Source: Bimuria novae-zelandiae CBS 107.79 (Eukaryota; Ascomycota; Dothideomycetes; Pleosporales; Didymosphaeriaceae). From it: a DNA stretch of 64,000 bases. Both the position numbers and the translations under genes were made by a program. The notes beneath the pieces were generated by a model, which searched no databases, was not told the origin of the DNA, and saw only the letters and a list, made by a program, of their open reading frames with translations. The stretch covers positions 623,941 through 687,940 of the forward strand of contig ML976667.1 of the NCBI GenBank assembly GCA_010015655.1, read 5' to 3'. Shown one piece after another: positions 1-10,189 of this stretch; the stretch's first letter is position 1; each line of letters begins with the position of its first letter.

Positions 1-69
1 CACACTTTTGATAAGCCAACTTATTCCGAACACCCAAGCGTTCTATTTCCCAGCTCTTTCAACCCAAAG

Positions 70-807
70 ATGCAGTCGTGGAAGGCACTTCGTGCGGTGG
101 CTGTCCAGCTACTCGCTCTCGCGGGCGCTGTCTCATCCGATACCACGTCACCACCGAACCAGTTCGGCCTGATCGGCCCTTCATCCGTCATGCTCTTCCT
201 CAACGGCTTCCACTTCATCTCCGGGCACCTCGACCAGATTCTCCACGCAAACTACCACTGCAGCATAATGTCAGCGGACTTCATCCAGTGCGCCGTCTAC
301 GTGCCTGGCACCAATCCTGCTCGCCTTGCCGGTGTCGAATACATCATCTCCGGCCCAGCTTTCGAGAAGGTACTCATAGAGGAGAGGCAGCTATAGCACT
401 CGCACCAGTACGAAGTGACCAGCGGATTGCTAGTGGAGCCTGGGATGTCTGGAAACGTCGACAAGGAGGTTATGAAGCTTCTCGTTAATACGCATGGCAA
501 GACGTTCCATACGTGGCGGTACGCCTCGAAGAACAACTCGATTCCGCTGGGCATTCCGGAGATTGTTAATGGGTACACCGCGAATGGCCAATTGGATGAT
601 ACGTATGTGGGAAATAGAGATGAGATTTTTGGGTTGAATCATACGGCCATTAGAGAGAATAGGTCGGATATCGTTGCGCCGCCGGTAGTTGATGGTGCGG
701 ATTCGTGGAAGAGGGGCTTTGTGTAGACGCTGGAATTGAAGAATACGACGGGATTTCAAGGGCCGGGTGGTAGCGGTAGTCAAGCAGTACTCGGTCATCG
801 AGACTGA
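70..807 (+). pseudogene. DUF1264 (oil-body-associated-protein-like) pseudogene
   Basis: The frame from ATG 70 begins with a hydrophobic, signal-like stretch. It continues through the family core (FHFISGHLDQILHANYHC, then HSHQYEVTSGLLVEPGMSG) to a stop at 805-807. Two in-frame stops break it: TAG at 394-396, just before HSHQYEV, where the family usually has Trp, and TAG at 724-726 after KRGFV. Coding sense resumes in the same frame after each stop, so these are point changes and not introns. A TGG to TAG and a CAG to TAG change would explain them; both are G:C to A:T transitions. The ancestral residues are inferred from family memory. The family's function in fungi is unknown; in plants related proteins associate with oil bodies. 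No intron is needed. Confidence 0.75.
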
Positions 808-2204
808 ATGACCTCCGATGGTTGAGCCCAGTTGCTACCGTGAATGCCTCAGTGGCAACGCTAGTGAGCTCATACGCTATAGCTCTTCAGACGTACGCGT
901 ACCTATCCTAACCAAGTGCATTTCTTTCACAAATTCATACACGAGATACGTGCGCTTCGTTCCGTTTTGTACACGTGCCGCTTCTCCAGTTGTGTAACTC
1001 CAGTATGAGCTCTTTCGTAATACGTCCAAGACTTTGAGCGGACAGAGTAGACTGCTTGCTGAACGTTATCGGCTGGGGACCTAAGTCGAATCGGCTCTGT
1101 GAACTTTTTTTTGGCATGCACACCTACCTTTTTCGCTGTTGACGTGTGTTCGAGACGCGAGTGATTGAATTCTCCACCGTACCACGTTCATATGGGGAGT
1201 CACGCAATGTAACGTCCTGCAGTGCCACTTCCTCAATCACAAGTATGGAAGCATCAATGGATTCAGTATCACTTTGAACTTCCCAGCCATTTCTTTTCAT
1301 ATCAGAGTCGTGTTTTCCTGATCCTGAAACGAGAGCGGCTCATATCAGGCACCCCGGCCCAAGTTATCGGTGATTCTGGAAATACCTGCTCGACCCACTT
1401 AAGGCGTATTTCTCATTAGACTGCGCGTATTTTCTGTTCTGGTCTCCTTTTTTTCGCTTTTCTCTCCACCACACAAGGAACTTTGGATAATAATATACTA
1501 AAAGTAGATAAAGGGCTTCTATAGAGTTATAAGTACCCCCCTTAAATTTTTTAGAAGATTTAAGTTTTTTGCGTTTAAGAAAATACAAGAAAAGGAAGGA
1601 TTGACGATGACTGGCTGGCTCTGTGGGTCGAGCAGGTATTTCCGAAACGATAATAGTGGTTGAGGTGGGGGCGCTTTCCACGATTCCAAGAACGCTGCAG
1701 CCTAGAGCGTGCCAACTCCCAGCGATAACCCTCATGCGCAACTGACCGATGGAAGTACAGGACTTGATGGGTCGCACAACGGCCACACGCCACAGTACTG
1801 TAGCACGATGTATCTTGTACATGGTCGTTGATTACACGCTCGGAACGAGGAGTGGTCCCAACACTAGTCGGTTGCATCGTCACCCGCAGCGTAGACCGAC
1901 TCTAAGCTCCACGCCTGGGGTCCTACCCATTTCGGTGATACCATGCTGCGCCGGATTCAAGCACCAGGCACGCTGACCGCCGCTGCCTTCTTTATCTCGT
2001 CTTTGACATTTGTGCCTGACACACTTCCTTCGTACTAACAGTCACTGACCAGCATTGTAACCGCCTGTTGCTCTTTGTCGGGCTCACAGCCAATCTGTCG
2101 CAGTATCACTGTACACTTTTGGCAAGCTTTTGGAAGTAGGAATAAGCAGCATGGAGGTCGGAGGACCCTTTTATCCACACATGCAGTGACTGACTTGAGC
2201 GTAG
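808..2204. other. gene-poor stretch
   Basis: No convincing coding region was found on either strand. Reading frames here are short and have no recognisable motif. The stretch contains the inverted-repeat element at 1378-1643, and its last part may hold the unresolved first exon of the next gene. Confidence 0.5.
1378..1643. repeat. MITE-like inverted-repeat element, 266 bp
   Basis: A 21-bp sequence at 1378-1398 (starting GGAAATACCTGC, ending CGACCCAC) occurs as a perfect inverted copy at 1623-1643. Weaker similarity (TTATCG) extends outward on both sides. The 224 bp between the arms are AT-rich and contain no useful reading frame. This arrangement fits a small non-autonomous transposable element. 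I could not define a target-site duplication, so the outer limits and the superfamily are open. Confidence 0.6.
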
Positions 2205-2798
2205 AACAGCACGCAAGAACCCTATCGAGACTCGCCGACTTCTTCACGCAGCTCGACGCCTCTATCTTCAAGTCACACTCTGCCTGCGAAACCACCCCCG
2301 TTACTGCCCGTCGACGCATCTCATGAACCCCTGACGCCTTACCGCGACCAGCCCTCTCCCACGTCACCCACACCCCCACTCGCCGTCGCATCGCCTACAC
2401 CGCAGCGATATCGAGCCTCTACTTTGACCCCGAATGCGCGTCTCCATCTAGCGGAGATCCAAGTCTTCCTCCCACCATATACCGATGCTCCTCAACCAGC
2501 CAACGACGATGATGTTCCGCTCGCGCAGCTCTACCCATACCCTACCGAAGCGCCGCCGCCGTACCAAATCGCAGTGCGTGAGTCATATCGGGAGACACTA
2601 TTGCAGCACATCCCTAGTCGTTCAGTGTCTACGGTGGATGATGAGGAGTCAGGTGTTGCCACGGCAGGAGCGGATGATGAAAGGTTCGATGTGGAGAAGG
2701 TTATGGCGGCAATTATCGTTTCGATGTTGCTGGTCGTTGTCGCGTCGATTTTGGCACTCATTGCGATTTCAGGCTTTGACTGGAAATTCAAATGGTGA
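2205..2798 (+). CDS. small proline-rich single-pass membrane protein (3' exon, start unresolved)
   Basis: The frame is open from 2205 to the TGA at 2796-2798. It encodes a Ser/Pro/Thr-rich segment (LTPYRDQPSPTSPTPPLAV), then LPPYTD and PPPYQIAVRESY, which contain PY-type motifs, an acidic stretch, and one hydrophobic helix (AAIIVSMLLVVVASILALIAI) before the short tail SGFDWKFKW. No ATG lies in this frame before the conserved-looking part, so a 5' exon is likely missing. A GTAGGA donor near 2136 and the AG at 2208-2209, with a CTGAC branch-like site between, would make a 74-nt intron, but I found no good upstream ATG. The family is not recognised. PPxY motifs can recruit WW-domain ubiquitin ligases; that role here is inference. 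Confidence 0.5.
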   Translation, partial: NSTQEPYRDSPTSSRSSTPLSSSHTLPAKPPPLLPVDASHEPLTPYRDQPSPTSPTPPLAVASPTPQRYRASTLTPNARLHLAEIQVFLPPYTDAPQPANDDDVPLAQLYPYPTEAPPPYQIAVRESYRETLLQHIPSRSVSTVDDEESGVATAGADDERFDVEKVMAAIIVSMLLVVVASILALIAISGFDWKFKW

Positions 2799-3268
2799 GC
2801 TTCGCAAGTTGCTTGAGACACGGCATATTGCACGACGGAAAACAGATGCTGAACGCGTTGACTTGAGCGCCTTTGGAAGCATGCTGCCTTTATTTTAGCG
2901 CGGGTCAACAGCTCGAAGATTTGAAGGGAATCAAAACATTGGAGCGGTCTTTGTCGGCACATGGGCGGATTTTGGTCTACGGTTTTGCTTCTGGAAATGA
3001 TACCTATGGCTGCATATTTTGGGCGTTTTTGGGTACCTTGATTTTTGGGAGCACGCCTTTTGGATAAGCCTGTTGCCGCATTTACGCATGCACGTTTCAA
3101 TACGATGATTATGTATATCTCTTCTTCGTGGTACTTGCGTGCGTTGACGTCGATGCTTGATTGGTTGCGCTAACTTGACTTTGGATGATCGTAGCCATCT
3201 AGCAGACGAGCAATGGCAAGAGTAGTTTAGTATCTATGTCTCGATGTATTCACGACAACAGTACATTG
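2799..3268. other. intergenic, convergent 3' ends
   Basis: Region between the ends of two convergent genes. No coding sequence or repeat was recognised. Confidence 0.4.
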
Positions 3269-5361
3269 CTACAACAAAACAACAGCGCCAGCCTGGAACA
3301 TTCTAGCGTACAACTTTGCGCTCGACCACTTCTGAACCATCTCCTCAAAGTATGCTATGAATACTGTCAGGTCGGATCTATGCGCTTGAGTGACTCCTTG
3401 AGGGGATTTCTGTGCTGTTTCGATACACACCGCAATCATTTGCGCGATAGATTCAATGCTGAGAGGGCTGTTAGCCAATTGCACGATGTCCTCTCCAACA
3501 TCGATAGCTTACATGAATGGCGGCGCGAAACAAAGAGCATCTTGCATCATCGCTTGTCGAAGGAAGGACCATCCTTGAGCGGTGACGTCGGATAGCTGCT
3601 GCTTGTATGCGGCAACTTTGTGGGAATCCAATGTACTCAAGCGTCTGCAGACAGTTCGATGGAAAAGTACGCTTATTTGGTAAAACAGCAAGTGGAGTGT
3701 AACTATACATGCATCAGAGTAAGTGCAAGACGCCGCCGATAAGATATTCAGTTGTTGAGGCAACGAAACTTGCCAGTCCTTCAACGCCTTGTCGAGTTCT
3801 CGCACTTGTGACATCGTCGGCGAAAGTCGCTCCTTCTGGAAAAGGTCCAAAAATCGAGCCCCTGCAAGTAACTTGTTTAAACTCAGGATCACGGTGGTGT
3901 AGATACACATCATACATACCGAATCGGGCCAATTTGCAGCTCTCTTGGAAGCACAATCGTTGTAACTGCACCGCGAGATCGTTATGATGGCCGATAACCG
4001 AGGGGTCCTTAGCAAAATCATCCAGTTCAACAGGGAGCACGTCAGTCTCATCATCATGTATGAGGCGTGTAGACTCAAGTCCTGTGATTCCGTACAAGAC
4101 GTCGCGTTGCTGATTGAGTGAGCTAGTTCCAAATGTGGAGATGAAAGTACCTACTATCAAGACCCACCAGATACGTCGCAAAAGTCTATAAGTAGTAGGG
4201 TCGACTTCTTCTTCGATATCACTATGCAGGGTTACATCTCAGCATACTCAGTTTAAAAGCTTTGGCTCCAACAGCCTACCTTTTATGTAAACCCATTTGC
4301 AAGGCAAGCCTTACTGCATTACTGAACCAGAAGCGTGAGTTTTTATTCGCATCGAACGTGTGTTGGAAAGAACCCAAAAGTAAAGAGCATTGGAGTAAGC
4401 TGAGCTCATCTCGTTCGCAGCCAAAGTCGAACAGGAGTCTGGTCCGAGTGAAGAACTCGAGCTGGGCCGCTGTGGCATCGGCGTATCCAGTGCTCCGTAT
4501 AAGGGGACTCGTAGCATATGGTATAACAACCACGAACAGCGCATATAAGATTAAAGTGGAGCAGTTATCCTGTCGATACTTTTCAAGAAATTTGATATGA
4601 TCTAATATGGGCAAGTAGGCACACGCGTGCCGAAAAAAGAGGTCGACGAGAGCTTCACTGAATTATACGTTAGCTGGGGCATCTACTTCTTGGTAACATG
4701 GCTCACCAGACTGATTTTGAGGGCAAGTCGTGAACGTGCCGCTGAAGAAGGTAAGCGCGGTCGGTTGCATCCAGATGTGATATCTCTCGCTCGTGCGCAG
4801 ATTTCAGTGTGATGAAGGCATTATCCTCTTGAACTAGACCTCTGCGCCGCGGTTGCTGAAGCCCTTCTGCTAATATGGTGAGTGGATTGAAATCTCTGTA
4901 GTACTCCACCATGATGCGTCGGATGTCGGATTCAGGAGCATTATGGGTGGGAAGAGGTCTGCCACCTTGCACAGGAACGCCAAGAACTTCCTGCGAGACT
5001 GGGTTATGAAGTTCGGCCAGTCCAGCATGACGCCAATTCTCCCCAGTCTGAACTAGTGCGGAAGCTTGACTTTCAGCGTGCAAATCATTATTGCTAGCCT
5101 GGTCCGTAGAAGCTTGGGGTTCTTTGCTGGAAATGGTTCGTGCGGTACGAATTTTAGGATTCCTACATCGGACATTAGTCTCTCATCGTGTCATATATCC
5201 GGGCATTCACACTTGTTCCTACGGTGCTCTACTAATACGCAGATTCCAACGCGGTTGTTGGTCACGCACCGGGTGCATGGTGTGCCTACTAGCGTAGCAT
5301 CACATCGCAGCTTGCGAGTGTGACAAGGTACGCAAGATCTGGTTTTCTTGGTGGGCTGCAT
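3269..5361 (-). CDS. Zn2Cys6 fungal transcription factor, seven exons
   Basis: Reading the minus strand from ATG 5361 gives MQPTKKTRSCVPCHTRKLRC, the start of a binuclear zinc cluster with spacing CX2CX6CX8CX2CX8C. Exons: 5361-5213, 5162-4707, 4657-4280, 4221-4155, 4109-3920, 3861-3513 and 3467-3269. All introns are 45-58 nt with GT...AG ends, and phases match at every junction, giving about 595 residues. Exons 3-5 carry the fungal-specific transcription-factor domain (LPILDHIKFLEKY, then RLALQMGLHK, then RRIWWVLI/QRDVLYGITGLE). The last exons encode the usual alpha-helical C-terminal region. The expected location is nuclear, binding CGG-containing sites. The gene is divergent from an old-yellow-enzyme gene 372 bp away, so it may regulate that gene; this is inference. 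It looks intact. Confidence 0.85.
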
Positions 5362-5733
5362 GTTCAATAGAAGTTCGCTGAATTGGTATCATCCGCTCAA
5401 TAACGACGGCAGATGTCAAATTGAAGATTTCCAAGGTGGGAGCGTAGGAGCGTCGGCGTAGAAGCCCAATTAGCATTGAGAATCGGTGCCGAAACCTTGG
5501 CAGGGCTCGGTGCCGAACATCTTGGTAAGCGCTTGAATTGAGATTGTATGTCAGTTGAGGGAAGGTACAATGCTCACTTAGATATCAGTTATGTCCGTGG
5601 TCTCCGTGGTATTGACCCAGACGTGTATATCATAGACAATTTCACCGTCCGTAGATTATTCATCGAACAACGCTTTCGATCTGTCCATCCGCTTGATTTA
5701 AATCCCCGAGGTCCGTCAGAACAAAGACTCACC
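5362..5733. promoter_or_regulatory. shared divergent promoter of regulator and flavin oxidoreductase
   Basis: 372 bp separate the two start codons, which point away from each other. The interval must hold both promoters. The frame upstream of ATG 5734 is open but shows no family similarity, so it is treated as leader sequence. Confidence 0.55.
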
Positions 5734-7153
5734 ATGTCTTCCAGAAAAATTTCCCCGTTGTTACAACCATGCACGCTCGGTGCTTCGATCCCTCTGCGCA
5801 ATCGCATCTGCATGGGTGCCATGACGCGGAACCGTTGCATCGACAACAACAAGCCAACAGAGGCATCTGTCAGGCATTACGCGGATAGAGCAAGGGACGG
5901 CGCCGGGCTCATCGTGGCTGAAGGCATATTCATCTACTTCCATGGCACTGACTACCTTCATGCCCCAGTCATGTTCAAGGAGGAACATGCCCACGCTTGG
6001 CAGAAAGTGACGCATGCGGTTCACCATGAAGGAGGGAAGATTTTCTTCCAAGCCTGGCATGCTGGTCAGTCTTCTTGTGGTCTCTCCAAAAAAGCTGCTA
6101 ACGAGTTGGATTGCAGGACGCGCCCAGAACGAGAACATGCCGATGCTTCAGGACAACAACTATCCTGTACTGGCACCGTCGAAGATTACCGCTGCCGGAG
6201 GAAAGTATCGGCCTCACCTAGGCAAGCCTGTAGGTCTCTGAGATATTATATCATTTGAGAATCCAATTTGTTACTTACGCTATCAAGGGTCATACCAGCC
6301 ACATCACCGAGATCATAGATGTGAATGAAATCTTTGAACAGTACCGAAACTCCGTATCCCTGGCCAAGAAAGCCGGTTTTGACGGAGTTGAGATCTTAGC
6401 TCAAGGAGGCTACCTTCTGCACAACTTCCTGCTGAGGTGAGTTCCATTGCGCCAGTCTTATGACCTTGAGCTACCACTAACGGCCACTGCAGTCGTACGA
6501 ATCAGCGTACTGACAAATACGGTGGATCGGTCGAAAATTGCTGCCGCTTTGTTCTCGAAATCGTGGACGCCATAGTCGAAGTCTGGGGTTCAACCGCCGT
6601 CGGTATCAAGATCTGTCCATGCGACAACATGTTCGACACAGCTGTCCCTTACGAAGAAGTCACCGAGACTTACAGCTACTTGGTCCCAAAGCTAGTGGAC
6701 AGGAAGCTAGCCTACATCAATCTGTCGCGTCGTGGATGCGATACTGGACCCAGCCAATATCCAGTTGATACTTTTGTGAACACCCGACCAGCTGGTACAG
6801 AGCTGCCTCCCGGCTACGAGCCCTTGGACGAGTTCGGGCCATGATCAAGTTCCCCGGAAGCCAGACGAGTCTCATGGTGAACCAAGAGTATACCGTTGCA
6901 GAAGCAGAGAGGCTCTTGCAAGCGGAGAAGATTGATTTGGTTTGCTTTGGTCGTCCGTTCATCTACAATCCGGTAATCTTTGAGAATTCTCTGGTCCGAT
7001 CTGTTGACTGACTTTTTGTGGCAGGATCTCGTCACACGTATCAGACGCAAGATTCCGTTCGCGACCAATGATAGAGGCACCCAAGTCAGTTACGGACCCT
7101 ATGAGGACCCGAACGAAAATTATAATGACTGGCCGTACGCTGCTCGGGAGTAA
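5734..7153 (+). pseudogene. old yellow enzyme / NADH:flavin oxidoreductase, one frameshift
   Basis: Exons are 5734-6064, 6117-6229, 6288-6436, 6493-6972 and 7025-7153, with phases that agree. The protein would be an FMN-dependent ene-reductase-like TIM barrel of about 400 residues. It contains NRICMGAMTRNRC near the N-terminus, FFQAWHAGR, GFDGVEILAQGGYLLHNFL, RTDKYGGSVENCCRF, and C-terminal LVCFGRPFIYNPDLVTRI. Near 6838-6842 the frame breaks: EPLDEFGP is followed by TGA, while MIKFPGSQTSLM continues in another frame. One missing base explains it. This may be a real loss of function or an assembly error; everything else looks intact. It is divergent from the Zn2Cys6 regulator. Confidence 0.75.
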
Positions 7154-7722
7154 GAGTAGGAAAATGGAACCTTCCACCTTTTAGTTGACTGTTTGTGAGA
7201 AAAGACGGCTTATTGAATTGTTAAGGTAGCCGTGAAGGCTGTGATGGTGCAAGTCCTGAAAGGTCGACAAGCTTGTATTCGTGTTGGGAGTGCCTGCTCG
7301 TAGTGACGTCATAGCGGAAGAAGTTTCTCCACACATCTCTATAGCAGCAAGCACCGATCAATATCAACACCTTCACGGGCTCTCGTCGGTTACTCTGATC
7401 AGTACAGCGCCTCTTTGCTTCTCTGGATCGATTGAGTGCCGGAGCCTATTCAGGCGCCACAGCCGCACACATCGAAGAAGAGCAACGCGGTGCGCTTTTC
7501 CGCTTGAAGATCTCTTTACTTGCGGCAAAACGCAGAACTTCAGGCATCTGCTTATTATATCATAATTTAGATGGGCCAGCAATCCTCCAGCTCGGACATA
7601 ATTAACTACCTTAGGACTAGGCGCTGTCAATCTTCCGAGACAGCACGGGACCATCTAGACGCGTACTAAGATGCAAGCCATCACTCCTAAATGGAACTAG
7701 ATGTGTGTTAACGGGCGTTTAG
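7154..7722. other. intergenic, nothing recognised
   Basis: No supported gene was seen. The frames present are short and lack family motifs. Confidence 0.4.
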
Positions 7723-7899
7723 ATGAAACCTATCTCTGTTAACAATACTGGGTGGCGTACCTCCACCGTCTTCTCGGTGTTGAATGCGGCATTCATACCC
7801 ATGGCATACTTCTCCTACCCTGAGACCGCGGGCCCTACCATCGAAGCTGTCCCCCTGTTGTTCCTGAAGGAAGGCTATACTGGTGCGGACTGGAGTATT
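7723..7899 (+). pseudogene. remnant of an MFS sugar transporter C-terminus
   Basis: The frame encodes ISVNNTGWRTSTVFSVLNAA, then FIPMAYFSYPETAGPTIEAV and FLKEGYTGADWS. This matches the last transmembrane helix and PETxG motif of fungal sugar transporters, which typically read WRT-hFxVhNhhFhPhhYFhhPETAG. Nothing upstream encodes the other helices, and downstream the frame runs into unrelated sequence. It is a fragment, not a functional gene. Confidence 0.65.
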
Positions 7900-8325
7900 A
7901 TTACATGGTCAGGGAAGCCTACATTTGAACTATTAATACATTATCGTGAAACGCTTCGCGTCAAAAACACTAGAAAATCCAAGGTCGACGTACAGTTACC
8001 CCGCATCAGCATGCGCAAGTGTTGCACGTACATGAAAAGTGGACGCACAAGCAGATGAGGTTGAAGGGACTACCAGGCAAGTGTAAAACTTCTTCACCGC
8101 AAGACCTCGGCAGAAGTTCAAGACCAGTTACGAAATTTACTTTATTTAGGCAGATGCCTCGGGAACTACAAAAGAAATTATGCAAACGGCCAGTTGAGAC
8201 CTCAGCCAGGCTGGGGTATCTAATGCAAACACACTATCCGAAACGCCCGACTCCCATGTTTGATGCAAATACGCGATGGCCTGAACGCTTCAATAGGCCA
8301 TTTTGCCGCGGTATAGACGAGTTGA

Positions 8326-8571
8326 TCACTGCGTCTTCGGCAGGTCTAGCAGTGTTGCGCCTCCGGACAAGGCTGCGTTGCCTCTCCTCATCTGTTCTTG
8401 CCAGCGGGTGCGGGCGGCATCAATCTGGTTTCCTTCGTATCGTGCAACATAGGCGGTATAGGTGAAAGAACCGACTAAGTCTTTATTAGATCATACTCGC
8501 GGAATGTCCCATGTAAACTTACCGATGAAGGTGGCAAGAGCGCCAACAAACGATTTCGGTGCGGCCGGCAT
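8326..8571 (-). CDS. small two-exon membrane protein, 65 residues
   Basis: Minus-strand ATG 8571 opens MPAAPKSFVGALATFI. A GTAAGT donor follows exon 1 (8571-8523), and a 48-nt intron with a CTAAT branch site ends at TTAG. Exon 2 (8474-8326) continues in phase with VGSFTYTAYVARYEGNQIDA, then RTRWQEQMRRGNAALSGG, and stops at TGA. The first 25 residues form one hydrophobic segment (FVGALATFIVGSFTYTAY); the rest is a charged helix. Consensus splice signals and uninterrupted sense across the junction support a real gene. The family is not recognised. A small mitochondrial or ER membrane protein would fit the layout, but that is a guess. Confidence 0.65.
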
Positions 8572-9497
8572 GTTTGTCAAGGGTGCCGAAAGGTTGATAG
8601 CTAGATTTGATGTTTGATATGCGGTAAACCGGTAGGCTTTGAGAGGTTGTGTTTCGATTCGAATGCTGTAGAGCGATATTGGTGGGTACAGAAGCAGTGG
8701 TTGTGAGCTCTGATGTGCTGAAGGCGAGGCGATGCGATGTTGTGCAACGAAGCTCAACACCAAACGAGCCACGGCCCCTATATACACGTCGCACACCACC
8801 GACTCATTGTGTATGCCCAAGGTACACTTCGCGGAGCCGTCCGATCATAAGGGCACCGGCACTTCGCATCACGTCAGTCACGGACCAAAGGCGCAGCTGA
8901 ACCTCACTGGACGAGAGCGCATGGTGTGAGCGAACGCTTTCTCGAAATTATGATTGGCTACCCACGAGCCCAGAAGCAGGAACAGGCGTCGCAATCCGGA
9001 CATGCGTCATCTGATATCACGGCGGCCGTGAGCGAGAAGACCGTTTGGTGGGGAGACGCGACGGCGATGGTCACTCCACCAGTTCCTTCGCGTGGCGGAG
9101 CGCCCAAAGTGTCGTACGATAATACCCTGACTGCGTTCACGGGGCCTCCCGAAAGAACGAATATCACAATATAGCAGTCTACTTTAGCTATTCTTTGTCG
9201 GAGTTCGACAGTCGTGAATTTTTATTTGTGCGCTTTGAAACGATGCACGTAAAACCTGGGTTGTCACCTGCAAATATGGCATCTCGGGACGGAACCTCAC
9301 CGTAGCCAGACGACTCTGAGCCTAAATAACAGCAGTGCCGATATTAACACTACCCAGCCGTCGATTCTTCCAGATAGCGGACTAAATGCTTGAACAGCAT
9401 ACCCGCGCTGCTCGCATAAGAACAACAGCTGCAAAAAAAAATAATTACAAAAGTATGCTCTCCATATTCTATTAACATCTTCCACAGCGCTCAAGCT
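8572..9497. other. intergenic, upstream regions of two divergent small genes
   Basis: A frame at 8926-9174 reads as moderately protein-like but starts at GTG and matches nothing I know. A TATATA stretch near 8777 could serve the minus-strand gene. No other feature is supported. Confidence 0.35.
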
Positions 9498-10096
9498 ATG
9501 TGCGCTTCTGTACTCGTCCTCAGTAGCGCACTGCTCTTCGCAGCTACGCAAAGAACTTCTCCCCTCCCACCGATTAATTTCGACCTCGAATTCCACCTCG
9601 TCCAATGCAGCAACCTCGCGAACCCCTCCAAAGACCCGAACGTCATCGCCAATGACACCCGCACCTGGTCGCACATCGGCCTCTAAGCCCGCACACGTCC
9701 CAACAATGGCAATACACGATGCCGCAATCCGCAATGCCCTACCAGCGCTGGGAGGGTCACAACACGAGCGCCTACTTCTGGGCCGACGTACCCAACCCGC
9801 GAGGTTTCGCGCACGTGCAGATTCCCGCCGAGGCCGCGAGCTACAAGATCGGCGTGGAAGCAGGCAAGATTGTGTTCGAAGGGAGGGACTTTGCTTGTCA
9901 GAAGATGTTTGGAAATCCTGCGTGGGGCGGGGCGTGCTTTGGGGCAGATTACGAGTATTGCGCGGGGTATACGATGTGTCATGATAGGTTTGTGTGCAAG
10001 GCGTATGATCCGCCGTTAGTGAAGGATGGGGAGAAGACATGTTCGGGGCTCAGACCGGGGCAGTATTGTTATCCGTACTGGAATGAAGAAGGGTAG
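9498..10096 (+). CDS. small secreted cysteine-containing protein (frame break or unresolved intron)
   Basis: ATG 9498 starts a signal-peptide-like sequence (MCASVLVLSSALLFAAT), followed by FDLEFHLVQCSNLANPSKDP and NDTRTWSHIGL, and stops at 9684-9686. In the neighbouring frame sense continues at once with HTSQQWQYTMPQSAMPYQRW and then AYFWADVPNPRGFAHVQIPA, up to CSGLRPGQYCYPYWNEEG and TAG at 10096. The second half has about eight cysteines. No good GT...AG pair of the required length class joins the halves, so a single-base deletion near 9683 is the simpler explanation. The family is not recognised. An extracellular role is inferred from the signal peptide and cysteines. Confidence 0.5.
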
Positions 10097-10189
10097 GTGG
10101 AGGACAGATAGGAACGCCAGATATATACTTGGGCGTTCTCTAGATACGCGCTTGTTCATAACTCATCACTGACCGAGGAAGTGTCTCGT

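Noticed and set aside
5548..5733. Upstream extension of the old-yellow-enzyme frame
   Set aside because: Open but without family similarity; ATG 5734 begins right before conserved sequence.
8926..9174. 82-codon plus-strand frame
   Set aside because: Starts at GTG, no recognised motif, no splice context; not enough to call a gene.
9297..10040. 247-codon minus-strand frame opposite the secreted protein
   Set aside because: Low-complexity Pro/Ser/Thr and Arg-rich translation with no family features. The plus strand has a signal peptide and cysteine pattern, so this is an antisense shadow.
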